DNA of 64,000 nucleotides from Nostoc sp. UHCC 0702 (GCA_017164015.1 CP071065.1:2260501-2324500), one strand, 5' to 3'. Positions 26,734-37,775 are shown, counted from the first letter of the stretch. The notes: generated by a model from the letters alone, not told the origin. Program-made: numbers and translations.

Positions 26734-27723
26734 ATGAACTTACATAAGCGACCTGACGAACTAGAAGAAAAGCATTTGCATGTATTGAGTGAAACAGATG
26801 ATTTTAACTATGCTGCGTTAGACTGTAAAACCCGAATCGTTGTTCAGCAGCGTACCAGAGAGATTAAGGAGCGGCTAGAAGATGCAGTTCAAGCTATCTG
26901 GCATGTTGGACAAAAACTTGTTGAAGTTAGAAATTGCCTGAGTTATGGGCAGTTCACTAGTTGGCTGAAAATAGAGTTCCAGTGGAGTCGCAGCACAGCC
27001 TACAACTATATCAATGTCTTTGAGACATTTGGCAGTTGTCCAAATTTTGGACAACTGAACATCGCTCCCTCTGCTCTTTATCTCCTTGCTGCCCCTTCTA
27101 CTTGTAAAGAAGCCCGTGAAGAAGCTTTAGAAAGTGCGAAATTTGGAGAAACCGTAACATACTCTAAGGCTAAAGCCATTGTTGGTAAACACAAAAAATC
27201 AAGTCAGCCTAAAAATAATAATCAGTCAATAAATATAGATCCCTGCATTGAACCTCTAGAAAGAAAATCATCCGCTGCTGTCAAACCAAGTTTAAAGTCA
27301 GATGTGCCTCTTTGTCAGATAGACAAACCCGACACTACAGTCGTAACAGAATTATTAGAGCAGGTTGGAGAAAATATCAACCAATCTCAGGTAGATGACT
27401 TTGAGTTGAGTACTGATGTCTGCGATCTACCCAGCGACAACAATGAACAGCGGTTGGCTAAAACTGTAATAGAGAAACCTTCTTCAGAAGAAACAGCAGT
27501 AACAACAATAGCGAAAAGCCAGTTGTCTAAATTTGTGGATTTTGACGCTCGCTGTTTTGGTCATTTACGAACACAACCTATTTCCATGAACACTGATGAT
27601 ATTTGCCTGTTGTTGATTGCTAGCGTGAACTACCTGACTGACGAGCAGATCATCAGGGTATGGGAAGCGATCGCTCACCGCATTCCTTGTGAATTCCGCA
27701 GCAGTCCAGTTGAAATTGATTAG
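26734..27723 (+). CDS. DUF3102 family protein
   Basis: 329 residues. The N-terminal half (about 40-150) has the DUF3102 features AIWHVGQKLVEVRNCLSYGQ, FTSWLKIEFQWSRSTAYNYI and AKFGETVTYSKAKAIVGKHK. The helix-rich region with WSRSTAYNYINVFE resembles a DNA-binding helix-turn-helix of ParB-like proteins, so a DNA-related role is plausible (inference). The middle (about 155-260) is low-complexity, and a short conserved block closes the C-terminus. It stands alone, 1.1 kb upstream of the polyketide synthase on the same strand. Whether it regulates the cluster is not shown by the sequence. Confidence 0.65.
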   Translation: MNLHKRPDELEEKHLHVLSETDDFNYAALDCKTRIVVQQRTREIKERLEDAVQAIWHVGQKLVEVRNCLSYGQFTSWLKIEFQWSRSTAYNYINVFETFGSCPNFGQLNIAPSALYLLAAPSTCKEAREEALESAKFGETVTYSKAKAIVGKHKKSSQPKNNNQSINIDPCIEPLERKSSAAVKPSLKSDVPLCQIDKPDTTVVTELLEQVGENINQSQVDDFELSTDVCDLPSDNNEQRLAKTVIEKPSSEETAVTTIAKSQLSKFVDFDARCFGHLRTQPISMNTDDICLLLIASVNYLTDEQIIRVWEAIAHRIPCEFRSSPVEID

Positions 27724-28812
27724 TTCTCAGTAACAGACTCTTAAAATTGGCATTGCTGATGGCGGTTTTCGCTTTTCTCTAATGAACTCACCTAGGAGTC
27801 AAAAGTCAGGGATTTTTGAAATTATCGCTACTGGCTCCTGAATTTCTAATTGTTGGGTGTATTTCAATGGAGAGAACCTTCGCACAGCGCTGGCTCTCTA
27901 ACTCCTCTCCTACGAGGACAAAGAAAGTGATGCCTAGCAGTGTAGATAATTTTTAAATCAGCCGCCACAGTTTTGTAATCTTTCTAAAACAAAACTACTC
28001 GCTTGATTAAATTACTTCTTCACAACTTACAGAGATATTCTTTAAGCTTTATGAAAAAAATAATTAACATAATTTATTGAATTTAATAATGTTAATTAGT
28101 ATTAAGTACGAATAATTCCATAAAAATCAGCTGATAACTTAGTAAGCAACTGTTTTTCTATTCAGGAATTTGTCGTGTTATCAGAAATAGAAATATTTAA
28201 AAATAATTAAATTGTGGCAAAAAAATTCGTTAAAGGATTTACAATCTATGTGTTGCAAGAGAATGCTATCGTTCATCCTTGGCTCAACGCTTTTTTCTCG
28301 ACTTAGAACATTGACTGCGAACTACTGGAAAACTGCAAAATTTTACAGAGCAATATCTTTCCAATCATTGATTTCGCCAGTTTCGCCAATATTACGCAAC
28401 TAAAACCCAAGGTTTGCCAACTGCTTAGTACACCTAGTTTGGCAGTAAGAAGAACCGAAATCAACTGTAGTTATACCGAAACATTGTGGAGCGTACTTGA
28501 GTTTTACACCTTTTAATCAAGAAATGATATCAGTCATTTTCGACTCATACTAAGTTGAGAATTATATGTTGTGATGATTAGACAAAAGCATCTATACAGA
28601 GTTAAAAGGCAGAGATAACAGTAGAACGAGGATTTAAACCTCTCTGTTGAAAACTATAAAATCTGTCATGGGAGAGAAAATTGAAATCTACATCTAACTT
28701 TTGACTTCTACTTGATGCCCTAAGCTGATTAAAATTGCTTCTTCATCACTTTTCAGACATCCTTCAATGATTCAGAAAATTATCTATTCAGTCCTATTAG
28801 CTTCTCCTAACT
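27724..28812. other. Long leader before the polyketide synthase
   Basis: 1.09 kb, AT-rich, with no supportable gene. As all ten following genes point right, the cluster promoter probably lies here, but no clear operator or palindrome was found. Confidence 0.55.
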
Positions 28813-31800
28813 ATGAACATACAAATTGAACCCTCTAATCATGCTATTGCAGTTATTGGAATGGGCTGTTGGTATCCTGGCGCACGGAATCTGCGGCAAC
28901 TGTGGGAAAACATACTTGGCAAACGCCAAGAGTTCCGGCGAACACCAGATCAGCGATTACCGCTTTCTCAGTATTACGATCCAGATTCCACGGTGCCAGA
29001 CAAAACCTACGGAAATCGTATGGCTGTCATCGATGGATTTGAGTTTGACTGGGTTAGTAAACGCATTCCCAAAACAGTTATAGATTCCGCAGATATTGCT
29101 CACTGGTTGGCTTTAGAAGTTGCATTGCAAGCTTTAGAGGATTCTGGCTACACCCGTACAACTATTCCTATAGAACGTACTGGTGTTTTATTAGGAAACA
29201 CAATGACGGGGGAGTTTTCACGGTCTACTAATGTGCGATTGCGCTGGCCTTATGTCCGCCGTGCTTTGGTAGCAGCCGCAGAAGCAAAGGGTTTGCCGTC
29301 GGCAGTTATAGACTCTTTGGCAGAAACCATGGAGGATTATTACAAATCGGTGTTCTCGCCCATTACCGAGGACACACTTTCAGGTAATCTTTCCAATACG
29401 ATCGCAGGTAGAATCTGCAATTTCTTGAACTTGCATGGTGGCGGTTACACAGTAGATGGTGCCTGTTCTTCATCATTAATTGCAGTGGCTAACGCTGCTA
29501 GTGCTTTGAGCAATGGAGACTTAGATTTGGCCTTTGCTGGTGGCGTCGATATTAGTCTCGACACTTTTGAATTGATTGGCTTTGCCAAGACCGGTGCCTT
29601 GACTCACCAAGATATGACAGTTTACGACCAAAAAGCCAGCGGCTTCATACCGGGTGAGGGTTGTGGTTTTGTTGTCTTGAAGCGCTTAAAAGATGCTCGT
29701 GCCGACGGCAACTATGTATATGCAGTCTTGAATGGGTGGGGAATATCTTCTGACGGCAAAGGCGGACTGACAGCACCTAGCCGGGAAGGGCAATCAATAG
29801 CTTTGCGTCGTGCATATGAACGAGCCGGTTACAGCCCCCATACCCTTGATTTCATTGAAGGACATGGTACTGGTACACCAGTGGGCGATCGCGCCGAACT
29901 CGAAGGTATTACCCTAGCGATGAATTTTGACGAACCAGCAAGCGATCGCTCGTGTGGTGTCACCTCCTTAAAATCCCTCATCGGTCATACCAAAGCCGCA
30001 GCCGGGATTGGCGCTTTTATTAAAGCCATCATCGCTGTCAACCGCCGGATTCTACCACCAGTAGCTGGTTGCACCGAGCCAAACCCAGTATTTGCAACTT
30101 CTGCTCGCTGTCTCTACCCAATCCTCCAAGGAGAAGTCCGAAACCCAACAGATATCTTACGTGCAGGAGTTTCCGCAATGGGATTCGGTGGCATTAATTG
30201 TCACGTTACCCTGGAATCTGGCGATGCTCCAGCGGCTCATCTAGCACCGTTCATTGCCGAGCAGGCTTTGCTGGTTTCTCACCAAGATACAGAAATATTC
30301 GTCCTTACTGCCCCATCCGTTTCTGCACTGCTGCGACGCACATTGGCTGCAATCAACATTGCCCAAGGATTGAGCCTGAGCGAACTCGTTGATTTAGCAG
30401 CACATCTCACCCGCGAACTAGAACCGCAACTACCAATTCGGGCAACAGTAATTGCCAGTACGCCTGAAGAACTAGTTGAACGTCTGACTCTCCTAGAAAA
30501 ATTGTTGCGTGAAACGCCTCCTGCTCCCGGAAAGGTAGTTGTCAGTCCCCAAAAAGAAGTTTGGATTGGCAATGCCGTTGACCACAACCGCATCGGCTTT
30601 CTGTTTCCCGGACAAGGTTCGCAAAAATTGAACATGGTGCGATCGCTTGTAGAGCGCTATAGCTGGGCCAAAGACCTTGTAGAACAGGCAGATGGCTGGC
30701 TGCGCGACATTGGCTTGCAACCAGTGCGAGAAAACATCTATGTTCCACTCGACCGTGCTGTTAACCCAGAACAGGTGGCAGAGTGGTCTCAAGCACTTGC
30801 ACAAACTGAAGTTGCTCAACCAGCTATTTGCCTGGCTTCCCTACTTTGGATGCAGTATCTCCAGCGTCTAGGAATTCAGCCTGTAGCTGTGGGTGGTCAC
30901 AGCCTGGGAGAATTGAGTGCTTTTTATGCAGCAGGTGGCTTTGACGAGAAAACTCTCCTCTGTTTGGCTGGGGTTCGAGGACAAGCCATGTCTGCCCAGA
31001 TGTCAGGCAAAGACCAAGGCGCTATGGCTTCTTTAGCTTGCTCCCAACAGACAGCTGAAGAAATTTTGAGTCGTGTTAGTGGCTACGTGGTTATAGCCAA
31101 TATTAATAGTTCACGCCAAATAGTCATTTCCGGTGAACAGGCGAGTATTGAGCAAGCCATTGAACTGGCTATAGCCCAAGATATCCGAGCCGTGAGATTG
31201 CCAGTTTCCAATGCCTTTCATTCTCAACTGATTGCAGGGGCAGCCGAGTACCTGGGTCAACACCAACTGGTGCCAGATCAACTCCTGGAAATCAGCGTGC
31301 CGCTATTCTCAAGTTTAGATGGACAACAGCTAACACCAGGGCAGTCATTACGGGAATATTTTAGCAATCAAGCGATCGCCCAAGTTGATTTCGTCTCTCT
31401 AGTAAAAACCTTAATCCAGAAATGCGACCTACTAATAGAGGTCGGCCCGGGAAAGGTTCTCTCCAATCTAGTAGCTGATATTGTTGGTGCCAATGGCCCA
31501 CTTTGTCTACCTGTGGAATCCAAACCCGGTGTAGATCGAGATTTAAACGTCATGCTAGCCGCCCTATTTACCCACGGTGGTGACATTAACTGGGAAACTG
31601 TTTACGAGAACCGTCTTGTCCGCCCCTTTGTCCCAGCATCCCAACGCATCTTTATTGAGAATCCCTTGGAACGGCCATTCGATGTGCAAACGGTGAATGA
31701 ATCTCCCGCTTTGCAAATGTCTGAGTTTTCGCTGCCTTCCATGCTAGCTCAACAGAACCAAGTACCGTGGGAACTGCTTTCTGATTACTTTTCTCAGCGC

Positions 31801-34800
31801 GGCAAGTTTCTTACAGAAGTGATCAAAGCAGACTTGCAAACATTGCCATTGCTTGCTAACTCCGCTAACAGCTTAGCAAAAGCTCAAATAGCTGCTCCTG
31901 CGAAAGTGCCTGCTTTTACACCAGAGCCAGCTATTCCTGCCCACCACAACCAAGCCTCTAGTATTGAAACCATGCTTGTGGGTCTGATTGCTCAACAAAC
32001 AGGTTTTCCACAAGAAAGTATCACACTGCAAATTAGGCTACTGGATGATTTGAACTTAGATTCCATTAAAGCTGGGGAAGTCATCGCTACAGCTGCCAGG
32101 GAAATTGGTGTCGCAGGTCAGATTGACCCCACATCTCTAGCCAACGCCACCATTCAAGAAATTGCCGAGGCACTGCGGATAGTTGCGCCAGCCATTAACG
32201 GCACAGTCACAGCAGTGGTACAGAACGGCGCGAATAAAGCTAAGAATGGGTCAGCGGTTGCGTTGAGAATCGAAGACATCCTTGTGAACTTGATTGCTCA
32301 ACAAACAGGCTTCCCACAAGAAAGTATTACACTGCAAATTAGGCTACTGGATGATTTGAACCTAGATTCCATTAAAGCCGGGGAAGTCATCGCTACTGCT
32401 GCCAGAGAAGTTGGTGTCGCAGGTCAGATTGACCCCACATCTCTAGCCAACGCCACCATTCAAGAAATTGCCGAGGCACTGCGGATGGTTGCCCCAACTA
32501 GTAATGGCAACCATAATGGTGCGGTGACAGCAGCAGTTATGAACGGAAACGGAGGCAATGGAGCCAAGAATGGCTCAGCCGTTGCCCTTAAAGAAGCTGT
32601 CCCAGCCAAAAACTTCACTGATTTCCCCATCAAGACCCTTGAACACAAAAGCGAAACTCAAGTACGTGATTACATTGTCAAAGCAGTTGCAGAGGAATTT
32701 ACACCAGTTACTTTAGGTAAACATGCTGAGGAAAAATGGCAGACTGCCAACGTACTTATTCTCTGTGAATCTGGGGAGTTAGACGTAGCACAGACCTTGG
32801 GCGACCAACTCCACAGTCAAGGGGCACAAGTGCAAACTGTATCCTTTGTGGGAGCCACGGCCCAAGCATTAATTGAAAGCATTGATTTTACCCACTTCAT
32901 TGCTGTACTTCCCCGAACCAGTAGTGAGTCGTCAACAGACGCTCGTCTACTGAATATGATCGAACGCTTACGCAGCATAGCTACCCCACCTCCAGCCGCC
33001 CGTGCTAACCGTGAACACACAACGCTAGCGTATATCCAATTTGGTGGGGGTAATTTCAGCACAGAGCCTCCCCTAGCTGATGTCGAACAATGCTGTGCCA
33101 TTGGTTTTGCTGCTAGTGTTCATCTTGAGCGGGCTGATTTGAAAGTGCGGGTCATTGATTTTTCTCCTACAGTCAGTCTCAACAAGTTGGCTGAATGCGT
33201 CATTAAAGAACTTTCCACCGCACATGTCTACATGTCTGCCGGCTATGATGACCATCTGACTCGCTATGTTCCTCGACCCCAGGTGCAAGAACCTGTAGAT
33301 TATCAAAGGCGCTCACTTACATGGTCATCTAAGGATGTGATTCTCGTGACTGGTGGAGGAAAAGGCATTACAGCAGAGTGCGCCTTAGCCCTAGCTCGGA
33401 ATACAGGAGTTCAGATGGCGCTTATCGGTCGCTCACCGCACCCTCACGGCAATATTGAAAGACGTGCAGCCGGGAGTACAGAGATAGCCAAGACTCTTGA
33501 AAGATTCAATGCTGAAGGTCTGACTTGTCAATATTATGAATGCGACATTTCTGACTTCGATGCAGTCACATCTTTGCTGGCACAAATACGGCTAGATTTG
33601 GGCGAAATCACAGGAGTGCTGCACGGGGCTGCTCTCAACAAGCCGCGGTTAATAGAGCAAGTATCTGCTGAATCGGCGTTTGATGAACTCAAACCCAAAC
33701 TCAAAGGAGTCTTGAATCTGTGTCAAGCCTTGGCAAATGCACCACTCAAGCTTTTTGCAGGCTTCTCATCAGTCATTGGCATTACAGGGATGCAACGCAA
33801 TGCCTGGTATGGTTTTGCTAATGAAGCACTCGACTTGATATTACGCCGTTTTCAAACTCAACACCCAGAAGTTGCTGTGATCTCAATGGCATTCAGTGTG
33901 TGGGAAGAAGTCGGGATGGGTGCAAGGATGGGCAGCGTTCGCAACCTTGCGAAGATGGGGATTCAGGCGATTCCCAAAGATGAGGGCGTAGCTCGATTCC
34001 TGCATCTAATCAAGAATGATCCTGGCGATACTCGTATTGTAATTGCAGCCCCAATGCAAGCTCTATCTGCATTTGAGTCCAGCGGCTTAGATACTTGGTA
34101 TCCACAAAGATTTTTACCTCGTCCTGAGTTAAAATTCTTGGAGCGAATCTTGTTATGCGAACCAGGGGTAGAGATTACAGCGCGATCGCATCTCAGTTTA
34201 GAGCGAGATTCCTACCTGTTAGATCACCTCTACAAAGGTTCTTACCTATTCCCCACAGTGTTTGGCTTAGAAGCTATGGCACAAGCGGTTGTCTACGTCA
34301 CCGGTGAGCATAACTTGTCAGCCATTCGCATTGAAGATGTCCGCCTTGAACGCCCAATTGTCGTAGATCCCCAAAAGGGAGTAGATATCGAAATTCATGC
34401 AGAGGTACCCGAACGTGAATTTAAGAATTCTTTGCGGCAGGTACATGTATCTATTAAGACAGAGCAAACCGGATTTGCTATCAGCCATTTTTCTGCTACC
34501 TTTGTATTAGGTGTAGAAAACAACCCACCAATAGAGCATGTCACTGTTCCAGAATCTCCTTTAGATATTGACCCACAGGCAGACCTCTACAGTTGGTTGC
34601 TGTTCCAAGGGCCTAGTTTCCAACGCTTACAGCAAATTTATACCCTCAATTCCCGAGAGTGTGTATTCCAAACACAGAGAAACTCATCCTCAACTCAAGC
34701 CAAAGAAGGCAGTTTAAATAGGGCACAAGGGCCATTTTGGCTGGGAGACCCCTATTGCAGAGATTCACTACTGCAAGTTGGACAGCTGGTGATTCCCCAA

Positions 34801-35679
34801 GACATTTGCTTGCCCATCAGCATCGATAGCATTGAAATCTACCAACCAACTAGCGATGCTTCTGCTTATATCGGGGTCACTAGACCTCAAGGTCGAGAAG
34901 GTAAACAATATCACAATACTGTTTTCCTCACAAATGCAGCTGGGCAACTTGTAGAAAGGCTGAATGGCTATCAATTGCGAATACTAGAGCATCGCAAGGA
35001 TAATCCTACTGTTGAAGAGTTGGCTGATCCTAGTCAAAGGGATGAATGGATTCTCCGCAGAAAATTGAGCAATCAAGCTCATCTTTTCCGAGTTGCGGCG
35101 CCAGAGGTTTCCTTAGCCTACCTTCCTGGTATACATGCTCTACCCCCAAGCCAACGTCACGAACGAGAACTACCAATATTCCATAAAACTATCAGTCAAC
35201 TACTTCGCAACGATGGTAATCAGTTATCAAAGTTACAAATCAAATGGACAAAATCCGGAAAACCTGTAGTTGATGGAGTAGAAGAACAAAAAGTAGGAGT
35301 TTCTCTTTCCCATGACGAGCGTGTCTGTATTTGCGTTGCTGGAGAAGGGCTACAAGGTTGTGATATCGAGCCTGTAACACATCGAACACAGCAAGACTGG
35401 ACAGCCTTATTGAGTAATTCGCGAGAAACGTTAATGCAACAGTTACTTAATGCCAAGAGTTCTGTAGCTCATGCTGGTACGCGAATCTGGACGGCTATAG
35501 AAGCTTTACGTAAAGCTACTGAAGCCAACTCGATTAACTTAGTAGTTGACCGTATAGAAGGAGACAGTGTTCTGTTTGTTGATGCTGCTTCCAATGGTCA
35601 ACTCAAAGTCCTCACTTTCCCAGTCAGACTCACACGAGGTCTAGAAAAAATGGTGGCTCTAGTGGTGGAGGATCTTTAA
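28813..35679 (+). CDS. Enediyne-type iterative polyketide synthase (KS-AT-ACP-ACP-KR-DH-PPTase)
   Basis: 2288 residues. KS (about 9-460): Cys218 in DGACSSS, His351 in GHGTGTP, His392 in GHTKAAAG, plus NTMTGEFSR and LRWPYVRR, which are hallmarks of enediyne PKSs (SgcE, CalE8). AT (about 590-900): Ser697 in GHSLGE. Two nearly identical ACPs carry phosphopantetheine serines S1084 and S1186 in DLNLDSIKA. KR (about 1490-1740): GGGKGI at 1514-1519, S1652/1653 and Y1666. DH (about 1785-2030): H1805-xxx-G1809-xxxx-P1814 and D1984. An integrated PPTase (about 2060-2288): D2184 in GCDIEP and WTAIEALRKA. The order matches enediyne PKSs except for the second ACP. Such enzymes act iteratively and make a linear conjugated polyene from malonyl-CoA. 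All active sites look intact. It heads the ten-gene plus-strand cluster. It differs from HglE-type and PUFA synthases by the C-terminal PPTase and the KS signatures. Confidence 0.93.
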   Translation: MNIQIEPSNHAIAVIGMGCWYPGARNLRQLWENILGKRQEFRRTPDQRLPLSQYYDPDSTVPDKTYGNRMAVIDGFEFDWVSKRIPKTVIDSADIAHWLALEVALQALEDSGYTRTTIPIERTGVLLGNTMTGEFSRSTNVRLRWPYVRRALVAAAEAKGLPSAVIDSLAETMEDYYKSVFSPITEDTLSGNLSNTIAGRICNFLNLHGGGYTVDGACSSSLIAVANAASALSNGDLDLAFAGGVDISLDTFELIGFAKTGALTHQDMTVYDQKASGFIPGEGCGFVVLKRLKDARADGNYVYAVLNGWGISSDGKGGLTAPSREGQSIALRRAYERAGYSPHTLDFIEGHGTGTPVGDRAELEGITLAMNFDEPASDRSCGVTSLKSLIGHTKAAAGIGAFIKAIIAVNRRILPPVAGCTEPNPVFATSARCLYPILQGEVRNPTDILRAGVSAMGFGGINCHVTLESGDAPAAHLAPFIAEQALLVSHQDTEIFVLTAPSVSALLRRTLAAINIAQGLSLSELVDLAAHLTRELEPQLPIRATVIASTPEELVERLTLLEKLLRETPPAPGKVVVSPQKEVWIGNAVDHNRIGFLFPGQGSQKLNMVRSLVERYSWAKDLVEQADGWLRDIGLQPVRENIYVPLDRAVNPEQVAEWSQALAQTEVAQPAICLASLLWMQYLQRLGIQPVAVGGHSLGELSAFYAAGGFDEKTLLCLAGVRGQAMSAQMSGKDQGAMASLACSQQTAEEILSRVSGYVVIANINSSRQIVISGEQASIEQAIELAIAQDIRAVRLPVSNAFHSQLIAGAAEYLGQHQLVPDQLLEISVPLFSSLDGQQLTPGQSLREYFSNQAIAQVDFVSLVKTLIQKCDLLIEVGPGKVLSNLVADIVGANGPLCLPVESKPGVDRDLNVMLAALFTHGGDINWETVYENRLVRPFVPASQRIFIENPLERPFDVQTVNESPALQMSEFSLPSMLAQQNQVPWELLSDYFSQRGKFLTEVIKADLQTLPLLANSANSLAKAQIAAPAKVPAFTPEPAIPAHHNQASSIETMLVGLIAQQTGFPQESITLQIRLLDDLNLDSIKAGEVIATAAREIGVAGQIDPTSLANATIQEIAEALRIVAPAINGTVTAVVQNGANKAKNGSAVALRIEDILVNLIAQQTGFPQESITLQIRLLDDLNLDSIKAGEVIATAAREVGVAGQIDPTSLANATIQEIAEALRMVAPTSNGNHNGAVTAAVMNGNGGNGAKNGSAVALKEAVPAKNFTDFPIKTLEHKSETQVRDYIVKAVAEEFTPVTLGKHAEEKWQTANVLILCESGELDVAQTLGDQLHSQGAQVQTVSFVGATAQALIESIDFTHFIAVLPRTSSESSTDARLLNMIERLRSIATPPPAARANREHTTLAYIQFGGGNFSTEPPLADVEQCCAIGFAASVHLERADLKVRVIDFSPTVSLNKLAECVIKELSTAHVYMSAGYDDHLTRYVPRPQVQEPVDYQRRSLTWSSKDVILVTGGGKGITAECALALARNTGVQMALIGRSPHPHGNIERRAAGSTEIAKTLERFNAEGLTCQYYECDISDFDAVTSLLAQIRLDLGEITGVLHGAALNKPRLIEQVSAESAFDELKPKLKGVLNLCQALANAPLKLFAGFSSVIGITGMQRNAWYGFANEALDLILRRFQTQHPEVAVISMAFSVWEEVGMGARMGSVRNLAKMGIQAIPKDEGVARFLHLIKNDPGDTRIVIAAPMQALSAFESSGLDTWYPQRFLPRPELKFLERILLCEPGVEITARSHLSLERDSYLLDHLYKGSYLFPTVFGLEAMAQAVVYVTGEHNLSAIRIEDVRLERPIVVDPQKGVDIEIHAEVPEREFKNSLRQVHVSIKTEQTGFAISHFSATFVLGVENNPPIEHVTVPESPLDIDPQADLYSWLLFQGPSFQRLQQIYTLNSRECVFQTQRNSSSTQAKEGSLNRAQGPFWLGDPYCRDSLLQVGQLVIPQDICLPISIDSIEIYQPTSDASAYIGVTRPQGREGKQYHNTVFLTNAAGQLVERLNGYQLRILEHRKDNPTVEELADPSQRDEWILRRKLSNQAHLFRVAAPEVSLAYLPGIHALPPSQRHERELPIFHKTISQLLRNDGNQLSKLQIKWTKSGKPVVDGVEEQKVGVSLSHDERVCICVAGEGLQGCDIEPVTHRTQQDWTALLSNSRETLMQQLLNAKSSVAHAGTRIWTAIEALRKATEANSINLVVDRIEGDSVLFVDAASNGQLKVLTFPVRLTRGLEKMVALVVEDL
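31984..32496 (+). repeat. 207-bp direct duplication encoding tandem ACPs
   Basis: 31984-32190 and 32290-32496 are nearly identical at the DNA level, including synonymous positions, and encode the two ACP domains. The homogeneity implies recent duplication or ongoing gene conversion. The linkers after each copy are also alike (NGSAVAL occurs twice). Confidence 0.9.
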
Positions 35680-35795
35680 TCTGCTGAATTAGCAGGGTTA
35701 CAAATCAACTTTGGTGATGGTGTTGGAAAAATTGAATCTGAACCAAACACCATCACACTCAACTCAAACATTTAGTTAGTTAAAGGAAAATGTCA

Positions 35796-37643
35796 ATGAA
35801 CAATACTAAGTTTTATGATGTTGTGATTATGGGTGCTGGGATCGCGGGGGTTTCTCAAGCTCGCCACCTGCTGTTGAACATTCCCAACATCAAAGTGGCC
35901 TTAGTCGATCCTCGTCCAGAAGAACGTACCGAAAAAGACTTAAAAGTTGGCGAATCAACAGTAGAAATTTCTACTATGTTTTTTGGTAAAGAGTTGGGTC
36001 TTTATGATTACTTGATTGAAAATCATCCTCCCAAATACGGCTTGAACTTTCATTGGGCAAAACATACTGAGACAACAGAGTCCATTGATGATTACCATCA
36101 CATTTGGTGTACTCGTCAGCCCTCCCTTGCTTCGACTCTGATGAACCGTGCTAAGTTCGAGCGCGATGTCTTAAAAATGAATAAGGAAATGGGGGCTAGT
36201 TTTTACAACGGTCGTGTAGTCGATGTAGAATTAACTCCTGGTGATGCCCTCAACATTGTAAAAGTGAAAGTGGGTGATGAGTACTTTGAACTTCAAGCCA
36301 AACATGTTGTTGATGCTGCTGGGCGCAGGTTGATTATTGGGCGCAAAACAGATAATGTCATCTCTGATTCTGAAGACTTGTATGGTGTCAACAATGGCTC
36401 AGCCTGGGTAAGGGTGAAAAATGTCGATCGCACAATTTTTCACAGTGGTTATGACCCCCTAGGTGCGACATGCAGCCATTATTATGCCACCAACCACATG
36501 ATGGGACACGGGCATTGGGTATGGGTAATTCCTACAGATACCCAAACAATGGAAGTTTCCATTGGCATAGCTCATCATCATCAAGTAATCCCAGCTAGCA
36601 GTGTCAACACCAAAGAAAAGTTTTATGCCTTTTTAAAAGAAAATCATAATATCCTTTATCAACTAGTCAAGAGTGGAGAAGATATCGACTTCCATTACTT
36701 ACCAAGATTGGCTCATAGAAGTAAGACTATGTTCTCTCAAGACAACTGGTATGTAGTTGGCGATGCAGCGGCTATCTTCGATCCGTTCTATTCCTTGGGA
36801 ATGGTGATGATGACCTTTGCTATTGAGAGTAGCACAGAAATTATTCGCGCAAAGTTGGCAGGGGAGCCAGACGCAGAGAAAAAACGGGCTGTTTATAACG
36901 CTTTCAATCTGGGAACCATACGCTCTAACAATCATCTGATCCACGCTCACGACAGGCAACTTGGTGATGCTAGCATCATGAGCTGGCGGATATTTTTAGA
37001 AAATATGTGGTGGTTCGGAATTATAGTGCCTTTGTATGTAGGAAAATGGCACTTGGATCTGAAGTTTCTCCGCAAGTTTGGCAAACAAGGTCGTCATATT
37101 ATTACCTCTTTGATGACTGATGTTTATAAACAGTTCGATGAACTGATCGAACGAGGAGCCAACCTGGGGATGATGTATACCCATCGAGCTGATCAACTAC
37201 CTTTTCATTACTATGTAACTAGGGACTACGATACTTATTTACAAGACACTAAGTATGAACCCAAACGGGCCAATGTTTTTGTCTACATGAAAAACACTTA
37301 CTTTTTTGTTGCTCTGTGGTATATAAAGTTCCTATGGAAAGGTTTTGGCATTAGTGGCTTGTTATCACCGCGCAATCTCCACCATATATTCAAGTTATTG
37401 AAAGCATCTGGTGAATGTGCATTGGATGAATTGATATTCAAGTTTCAGACCAGAAACATGCCAGCTAGCAATGTCATTGCCAAGGCTAGGGAAGAGTTCC
37501 AAAGTTATGAATACCGACCTGAGTTACAGCCTTGGATACAAAAGGGAACTGAACAATCATTGCCATCAAATGGTAAAAATGCAGCAAAAGTTCCAGAGCT
37601 AGCTAATCTGATGGCTGAATTACATTCTGAGATCAGACGTTAA
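35796..37643 (+). CDS. Flavin-dependent halogenase-like protein, copy 1
   Basis: 615 residues from the ATG at 35796, which matches the start of copy 2; an ATG at 35790 is too close to the AAAGGA site. It has the FAD-binding GAGIAG (13-18), KVGESTVEIS, the flavin-halogenase signature WVWVIP (W241-P246; WxWxIP) and GDAAAIFDPFYSLGM. Lys80 in PPKYG sits where the catalytic lysine of PrnA-type halogenases is found. Flavin halogenases use FADH2, oxygen and chloride or bromide. The C-terminal 200 residues are an extension of unknown function. Halogenation is likely but not certain: some relatives with these motifs act as monooxygenases. It starts 116 bp after the PKS stop. Confidence 0.8.
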   Translation: MNNTKFYDVVIMGAGIAGVSQARHLLLNIPNIKVALVDPRPEERTEKDLKVGESTVEISTMFFGKELGLYDYLIENHPPKYGLNFHWAKHTETTESIDDYHHIWCTRQPSLASTLMNRAKFERDVLKMNKEMGASFYNGRVVDVELTPGDALNIVKVKVGDEYFELQAKHVVDAAGRRLIIGRKTDNVISDSEDLYGVNNGSAWVRVKNVDRTIFHSGYDPLGATCSHYYATNHMMGHGHWVWVIPTDTQTMEVSIGIAHHHQVIPASSVNTKEKFYAFLKENHNILYQLVKSGEDIDFHYLPRLAHRSKTMFSQDNWYVVGDAAAIFDPFYSLGMVMMTFAIESSTEIIRAKLAGEPDAEKKRAVYNAFNLGTIRSNNHLIHAHDRQLGDASIMSWRIFLENMWWFGIIVPLYVGKWHLDLKFLRKFGKQGRHIITSLMTDVYKQFDELIERGANLGMMYTHRADQLPFHYYVTRDYDTYLQDTKYEPKRANVFVYMKNTYFFVALWYIKFLWKGFGISGLLSPRNLHHIFKLLKASGECALDELIFKFQTRNMPASNVIAKAREEFQSYEYRPELQPWIQKGTEQSLPSNGKNAAKVPELANLMAELHSEIRR

Positions 37644-37775
37644 AAAACTTGTTAGTGGTGATGGTGTTTGAGAATTAGACAACGAGCCTATATCATTTTG
37701 GGTTTTGTGAATCAATCTCTGGCGATCGCTTTTCCAATTGGTATGACCTCAAACATCATCACATTCAACTCAAAC

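Noticed and set aside
28212..28403. 63-codon plus-strand frame in the PKS leader
   Set aside because: Low-complexity translation, no ribosome-binding site and no resemblance; probably chance.
28813..35679. Assignment as a heterocyst glycolipid synthase (HglE) or PUFA synthase
   Set aside because: The KS signatures (NTMTGEFSR, LRWPYVRR), single-chain KR-DH and C-terminal PPTase fit enediyne-type synthases; no HglC, HglD or HetM-like neighbours are present.
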